A program made the translations under genes and the position numbers. Below are positions 58,880 to 64,000 of a stretch of 64,000 nt of DNA, piece after piece; the first letter of the stretch is position 1; each line of letters starts with the position of its first letter. The notes beneath the pieces are model-generated. The model made no database searches. It was given only the letters and a program-made list of their open reading frames with translations, and was not told where the DNA came from. Origin of the DNA: Geosiphon pyriformis (taxonomy: Eukaryota > Glomeromycota > Glomeromycetes > Archaeosporales > Geosiphonaceae); assembly GCA_016748015.1 (NCBI GenBank), contig JAAOMT010000176.1, positions 169,238-233,237 on the forward strand, given 5' to 3'.

Positions 58880-60936
58880 GATGATGAGATCGATGGTTGA
58901 GATTGAATGGGGGAATTCATTAATGGGGAGGTGTTTTCCTTGTACCTATTGCTATCGTTGGGCGGATTTAATAGATTACTTTGTGTTCCGAAGGTTAACG
59001 AGGAAGATATCGAGGGTCTTCGATGGCTGTTGATTGGCAATGATGCCGAATGATGATGTGAATATTGGTTGGAGGACTGGTTAGATGGTGGCATTGATGA
59101 TGTTCGATAAGATCCTGGTGATCGACGAGAACCGTTGTTTGAATTACTATTTCCGTTCCCCCCGTGAACACCAGTACTAACCCCATTCCCAGTTTGAGCT
59201 CCAGAGTCCGGAGAACGAACTCGAAGATAATTAGTGGTAGGAGTGTAATAAGGGGGAAAGCCAAATTCTGGAAGTACAGCCAGAGGACTAGAAGATTGAA
59301 TTTTCGAAGATCGAGGATTGGTGTTTATTGGTGGGGGACGATAAGCAGAATCTGTACAATGATGCAAGTTATTCGTATTTTCCACACCGACCATAGGAGC
59401 CGTGCTTGATTGAGACCTTGACCCCTGATGGGTGTTGTGCTCCCTTCCATAATGGCCGCTCTGATGTTGGTTTGAGTGAATATGGAATTGCGGTAGCGGC
59501 ATCGTTTCATTATGTCCAAGCTTTGCTACCTCGGCCTGCAATAGATCCACTAATTTAGAGTAATAATTAATTGGATGATTTTAGTAAACTAGAATTCCCG
59601 AGGTAATTATACAAAAATTCCTCAAAAATACCATCAAATTTCCGCTTTCTTAAACTACGCGGATCTGTAGCCTCTTCTGGTAATACAAGAGAAGTGTGGC
59701 ACGAAAAAAGATTAATTTTATAAATTGCTTCACGAAAATACGAGATCCAGAATGCATCATCGTAGGTTGATTCAAGGATAATAGATCAGAGAAATTTCTA
59801 GTTTTTCAAAATGTCGAATATGACACGTAAATAATCAGAAACCTTACCATCACGACACATTGAGGAAAGAAGATTAGTAATGTTGGTGATCACCTGGAGA
59901 ATAAATAGTCATCAAAGGGCCATATTGATGATTTTTTAGATGAAGAAAATGAGACTAAAAGTATTAAAATCAAAAATTTGCGAAAATATAAATGAAACCT
60001 TTGTTACAAGTGTCGAATAACTCGAACCTGGGTGTGTTTAGTTTGTAACATTCGACAAGAGACCGTTTCCGCGTATAAAAGATTATAATTCTCGTGCATC
60101 TGTCTCATCTTATCCATCACGTCAGCCATCTGAGTTGATAATCGCTCGATTCGATCATCTCGCATGACATCGGCGGGATTGGTATCACCGGGACTAAGAC
60201 TTGACGTAGATCCAGGAATACCGGTTTTTAACATATGATGTGTTTGTGATTGTTGCTTTGCGCTCTTACGTTTGATGTTTTGCAAAGATGCCAATTGTCC
60301 TCGCCGAAAGTCGGGATGCTTGAATTCCCAGGCTTGACTCTCACTTGATGGATTTGCATGAAACATATCATTAACTGAAAATAATTTGCCAGAATTATTG
60401 GCCAAGAGATTAACTGTTATTATAAAATAATTAATTTCAAAATTTATTTTTTGCTTTGAATAAAGAGATTATTGAGTTGTGTAAATACCTTTGTGGAATC
60501 CATACACTATGAACGATCAGGATAGAACAATGGAGCATAGACGAGGATCATCAAGAAATAAGAAAAGGAAGAGGATGAAGGTTAGGATTTGTTTATAAAT
60601 CATGATTGAAATCAATAAAAAGCAGTAACGAATGGGTAGATGGATCTAACAGACACCGATTAAAACATTGGCTGATGAAAGCATGTAGTAGTATACTAAT
60701 GATCAACGATAAACTGGGAGGGGGTGAAGATACTAACTGTTCAATTGTCGTACAAAACTCTGCCAATTATTGTGCTTGAAATATTGTGGCAGCACGGTTT
60801 TGGAAAATTCAGTCGGATTCGATACGCTGAACACGTCACCCGATGGTGCCCATGAAATCAAATGTTGAATCGATTGATCTTCGACCATCCTATTAAAATA
60901 GCAAGGATTGATTCAGAAGGATATACATTTTGTTGA

Positions 60937-60972
<36 letters not shown>

Positions 60973-60973
60973 A

Positions 60974-61007
<34 letters not shown>

Positions 61008-61571
61008 GGTGGTGAAAGGAAAAGATGAGCTTGAAATATGATGGGCCAAAGAATTTAATTGAGAATATGACGCGTTTCTCAAATAATATTAAAAAGATAT
61101 TGGTGACACACAATATTTAATTTTTCACGAATAACTTTTTATTGGTCAGTTCCAATAGCACACGACACACGTGAAAGGAAAATCGTAAAACCGGGGATAA
61201 TATTTTTCTTACGTGTATAGTTTATTAACAAACGCGGCTTGGGTTTTATGATTGGTGGTCCCAGTTGGGGTTGTAGGGCTGGTAAGTTGATTATTTAAAG
61301 AAAAACTTGCCATGGTTGTGGTCGAAGGAGAAATGTTTGGAGTGGTAGAGGGAGGGGTTTGATCGGTATAATTCACAGGGAAGACTGAAGAAGCGGATGT
61401 AGGAGTAGGATTAGTAGTAGTAGTAGTAGTAGTAACTATCGTAGTATTGGTATTTATGAGGAAAGGTGGACCACCAGGAGGTTCAGACTTTGGGGCTAGG
61501 AATTCACTAGCGTCCAAGTTTCTCCCAAAGTTTTCGTCGTTCAGTTTGAAAACGCTGTTACTGTCCTCCAT
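58648..61571 (-). CDS. HSF1: Heat shock transcription factor
   Basis: Seven exons on the minus strand: 61571-61213, 60889-60738, 60506-60489, 60374-60028, 59893-59848, 59676-59632, 59549-58648, giving 622 aa. All phases agree and one exon is only 18 bp. The DNA-binding domain is split over exons 1-4: [71 protein letters not shown] heptad-rich trimerisation region follows ([41 protein letters not shown]). The C-terminal 300 aa are Ser/Pro/Asn/Gln-rich with a polyQ run and resemble an activation domain. The factor binds nGAAn repeats as a trimer and activates chaperone genes. Whether it is the Hsf1 or an Sfl1-like paralogue cannot be decided. HSBP1, its expected regulator, is at 14655-15326. 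Confidence 0.95.
58835..58879. repeat. (GTT)n microsatellite coding for polyglutamine
   Basis: Inside HSF exon 7. On the coding strand CAA units encode about fifteen Gln residues, and the tract may vary in length. Confidence 0.92.
60938..61014. repeat. (ATG)n/(GTG)n compound microsatellite in HSF intron 1
   Basis: GAT-type repeats (with one TAT interruption) merge into GGT repeats within the 323-bp first intron of HSF (60890-61212). Confidence 0.92.
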
Positions 61572-61969
61572 GATATTATATTGATATACACAATTTGTTT
61601 CTAGCGTGTGAAGCTACTTTTTTTAGGACTATGAGAACCCGAACGAGGGGGCACGTAGTAATAAATTGGGAATAGTAATAGTAATAAGTTGGAAATGGTA
61701 GAAGTTGTGGCAGTGACCGAGAGATATTATAGTAAACTCTAGAAAGATAATCTATATATTGTCTGTTGAGGCGATTCGTCTTCTGGACTATTCAAGTACC
61801 AGATAATATTGGCATTTTTTTTTTGGAAAGGTCTAGTTCAAGATGAAGTGGCAAAGTGAAGCATGTGATTATATAGAATCAAAAGTTTTTTTTTTTTTTT
61901 TTTTTTTTTTACCAACTCCTGTACTAAACTAGGTATTATTGCTTGGCCTCTAAGTTTTGAGAAATGTTA

Positions 61970-61972
<3 letters not shown>

Positions 61973-62049
<77 letters not shown>

Positions 62050-62050
62050 T
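61973..62050. repeat. (ATT)n microsatellite
   Basis: About 25 near-perfect units upstream of the HSF start. Confidence 0.95.
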
Positions 62051-62765
62051 TATTATTATTGTTTGAAAATGGCAAGTTACACGTCAAAATTTTCTTTTAT
62101 AAGGGTCGCGAGTTCCTATGGTAATAGTAATTAGTAATATTAATGGTTATAAGAGCGGTGAGGCGGGAGCGTGAGTAAATGATAATGCAAAAAAGTTGAT
62201 ATAGAAAAGACCTTTTTTTATTACTAGTAAAACAAGTAGTTATAGATAAGTTTTAACAAACTTACAAGTTTTTTTTAATCATTCTTTTTATAAAATAGAT
62301 GATTAATCAGACAAAAGTTTTTTCAGTGGTTAATTTCTCCGTAGACCATCAATAGGGTCGAGAGTTGGCCAGACTTTTTGATTAATTTTAATTATGTATG
62401 AAGAAGTAAAGATATCAATCTGTGATTAGTGAATGACGAAAATATTATTCACTTTCTCGCGAGATGGGAATTTTTTTTTTTTTGGAAAATCGCGATCTTT
62501 TTTCTTTTAGTGATTAAAGGAATCTCGTAGTGCCAGCAGAAAAAGATTTTTGATGTTGAGAGAGGATGAGAATGACAAGAGAGAGAGAGGGATAAGTTTT
62601 AATTTGTGAAATCAGTGATTTGTTGTTTGTGATCACGTCTCGGCCAAAGTATGATCTAGATGAGGGTTTTCAAAAGACTGGTTTTTGGGAGATTTTTTTT
62701 TTTGGGTTTGGCATGTTATATGTTTTGAATCTAGGTTTTATCCGGGCTGTTGCACTAGAAATTCT

Positions 62766-62791
62766 ATTATTATTATTATTATTATTATTAG

Positions 62792-62840
<49 letters not shown>
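62766..62840. repeat. (ATT)n microsatellite
   Basis: About 24 units with a single GCA interruption. Confidence 0.93.
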
Positions 62841-63474
62841 ATACTAATATTACTAATCGAGGAATCTAAAAAAAAAAATGATATCTTGTTATTAAAATTT
62901 TGTATATACGCGTTTACATATGGAAAATTGGACGAAGATTTAGGTAAAACTATTTTAACTTTGGGAGAAAACTCGGGAAAAACTCAAAAACTACCAAAAG
63001 AAAACATTTAGTTCGCCAGAATGTTGTGGGCGTTAAAAAAGAGAAAATAAGAATGATCTAAATATCTATAATTACCCCATATCATGAGAATTGTGACAAA
63101 AGTAAAAAAAGTCTTCTATGAAACTGAGAAATGATCGATCAATTAATTATTATTATTATTATTATTATTATTAATTTTAGTGAAAATTGATGCTGTTATG
63201 ATAAAAATTAAAGGTACTCTACATGAAACTTCTGATTTTATATACACTATCAAATTTTATTATCATTGATAATGTTCATTTATCAGCAAGGGGGAACGCG
63301 ACAGTAGAAATGAATTGTACAAAATTCTTTTCAATGATTTTCCTCGTCGATATTCACTTTGTATGATTTACTTCTTTGAAACACTTCAAGAAATAATGAT
63401 AAAGGTTCATAATAATTTCACAAATCTCTTACAATTATCGCTTTAACCCTCACTCACTCAATGAATAGTTAATC

Positions 63475-63501
63475 GTCATCATTATCATCATTATCATCAT
63501 T

Positions 63502-63533
<32 letters not shown>

Positions 63534-63550
63534 TATTATTATCATTATTA

Positions 63551-63587
<37 letters not shown>

Positions 63588-63597
63588 CATCATCATC
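63475..63597. repeat. Compound ATC/ATT microsatellite
   Basis: Alternating TCA and TTA blocks, about 40 triplets. Open frames through it are compositional. Confidence 0.93.
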
Positions 63598-63850
63598 CAA
63601 TAAACCAATATCGCGCGGCGCGTTTTTAAAAAAAGGCTCAAAATTTAAAAAAAGACGCGCCCATCGTTCTGACCATCGCGACAAAAGTCAAGTGACTTGA
63701 TTCCGACTCTATGGATCAAAATTTAATTTAAGAAAATATTTACCTAAAAATTATTTACTCGTGTTTGTATGAACTTTGCCCGCCAAGATCAAAGAATGCA
63801 GATTTAGGTAGGATAGAGAATTTGGCGGGTAAGTTTTTTATATTTTTTTG

Positions 63851-64000
63851 TGGCTAAAATTCAATGATATGTTTATGTTTGGGTGTGGCTAAAATTCAAT
63901 GATATGTTTATGTTTGGGTGTGGCTAAAATTCAATGATATGTTTATGTTTGGGTGTGGCTAAAATTCAATGATATGTTTATGTTTGGGTGTGGCTAAAAT
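63851..64000. repeat. 35-bp tandem repeat array, open at the right edge
   Basis: Unit starting TGGCTAAAATTCAATGATAT begins at 63851, 63886, 63921, 63956 and 63991. Copies are identical, and the array runs out of the window after 4.3 units. Confidence 0.97.

Larger units (their letters stand above)
61572..63850. other. HSF upstream region, rich in microsatellites
   Basis: No gene recognised. Contains a poly(T) run (61886-61910), a long (ATT)n array (about 61973-62050), a second (ATT)n (about 62766-62840), a short one (63149-63172) and a mixed ATC/ATT array (about 63475-63597). Presumably includes the HSF promoter near 61,572-61,800. I found no convincing three-unit heat shock element. Confidence 0.5.

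Noticed and set aside
58995-59519. Open frames overlapping HSF exon 7 on both strands
   Set aside because: Shadows of the Ser/Gln/His-rich coding sequence and its trinucleotide repeats.
63385-63392. TTCAAGAA upstream of HSF as a heat shock element
   Set aside because: Only one correctly spaced pair and 1.8 kb from the start codon. At least three units are normally required.
7795-63597. Trinucleotide arrays as CRISPR or regulatory arrays
   Set aside because: Simple microsatellites without spacers. Eukaryotic genome.

Overview
This window is nuclear DNA of an early-diverging filamentous fungus, most likely an arbuscular mycorrhizal fungus (Glomeromycotina, Rhizophagus-like). The evidence is intron-rich eukaryotic genes with short GT-AG introns, strong AT bias, and fossils of retroelements of types I associate with that group: a LINE, and gypsy elements carrying a dUTPase. 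The assignment rests on recognition, not on a database search.

Layout. (A) 1-15.4 kb is a gene-rich block. It holds a DOCK-family Rho/Rac exchange factor (1331-7689, +), an Sds3-type subunit of the Sin3/Rpd3 histone deacetylase complex (8591-9792 or slightly longer, +), cytosolic leucyl-tRNA synthetase in nine exons (10614-14496, +), and convergently a heat-shock-factor-binding protein HSBP1 with an unusual proline-rich N-terminus (14655-15326, -). (B) About 15.46-54.88 kb is a 39-kb, extremely AT-rich graveyard of transposons. A hAT fossil (17.93-20.66 kb) is cut by an old gypsy-type LTR element ('element 2', 20662-39749, +). That element is itself interrupted inside gag by a younger one ('element 1', 22604-32574, -). 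Next comes a LINE fragment, which is split by a third LTR element ('element 3', 41853-51805, -, same family as element 2) and resumes until about 52.2 kb. AT-rich decayed repeats follow to 54.9 kb. The LTR elements encode Gag with a CCHC knuckle, aspartic protease, Cys-rich modules, a dUTPase, RT, RNase H and integrase. All are broken by stops and frameshifts. (C) 54.9-64 kb is gene-rich again: an Hfi1/Ada1 (TADA1) subunit of SAGA (55327-56939, -), a degenerate Fanzor/TnpB-like nuclease C-terminus (57535-57901, +), and a heat shock transcription factor in seven exons (58648-61571, -). Microsatellites and a 35-bp tandem array follow to the right edge.

Functional themes. HSF and HSBP1, a transcription factor and the coiled-coil regulator of its trimer, lie on either side of the transposon island. 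Two chromatin-complex subunits of opposite sign (Sds3 in a deacetylase, Hfi1 in the SAGA acetyltransferase) are also present. I see no operon-like logic, so these may be chance neighbours. The DNA of the island carries a clear mutational record: CpG loss between the two LTRs of element 1, and C-to-T/G-to-A changes that turned Gln and Trp codons into stops in all copies.
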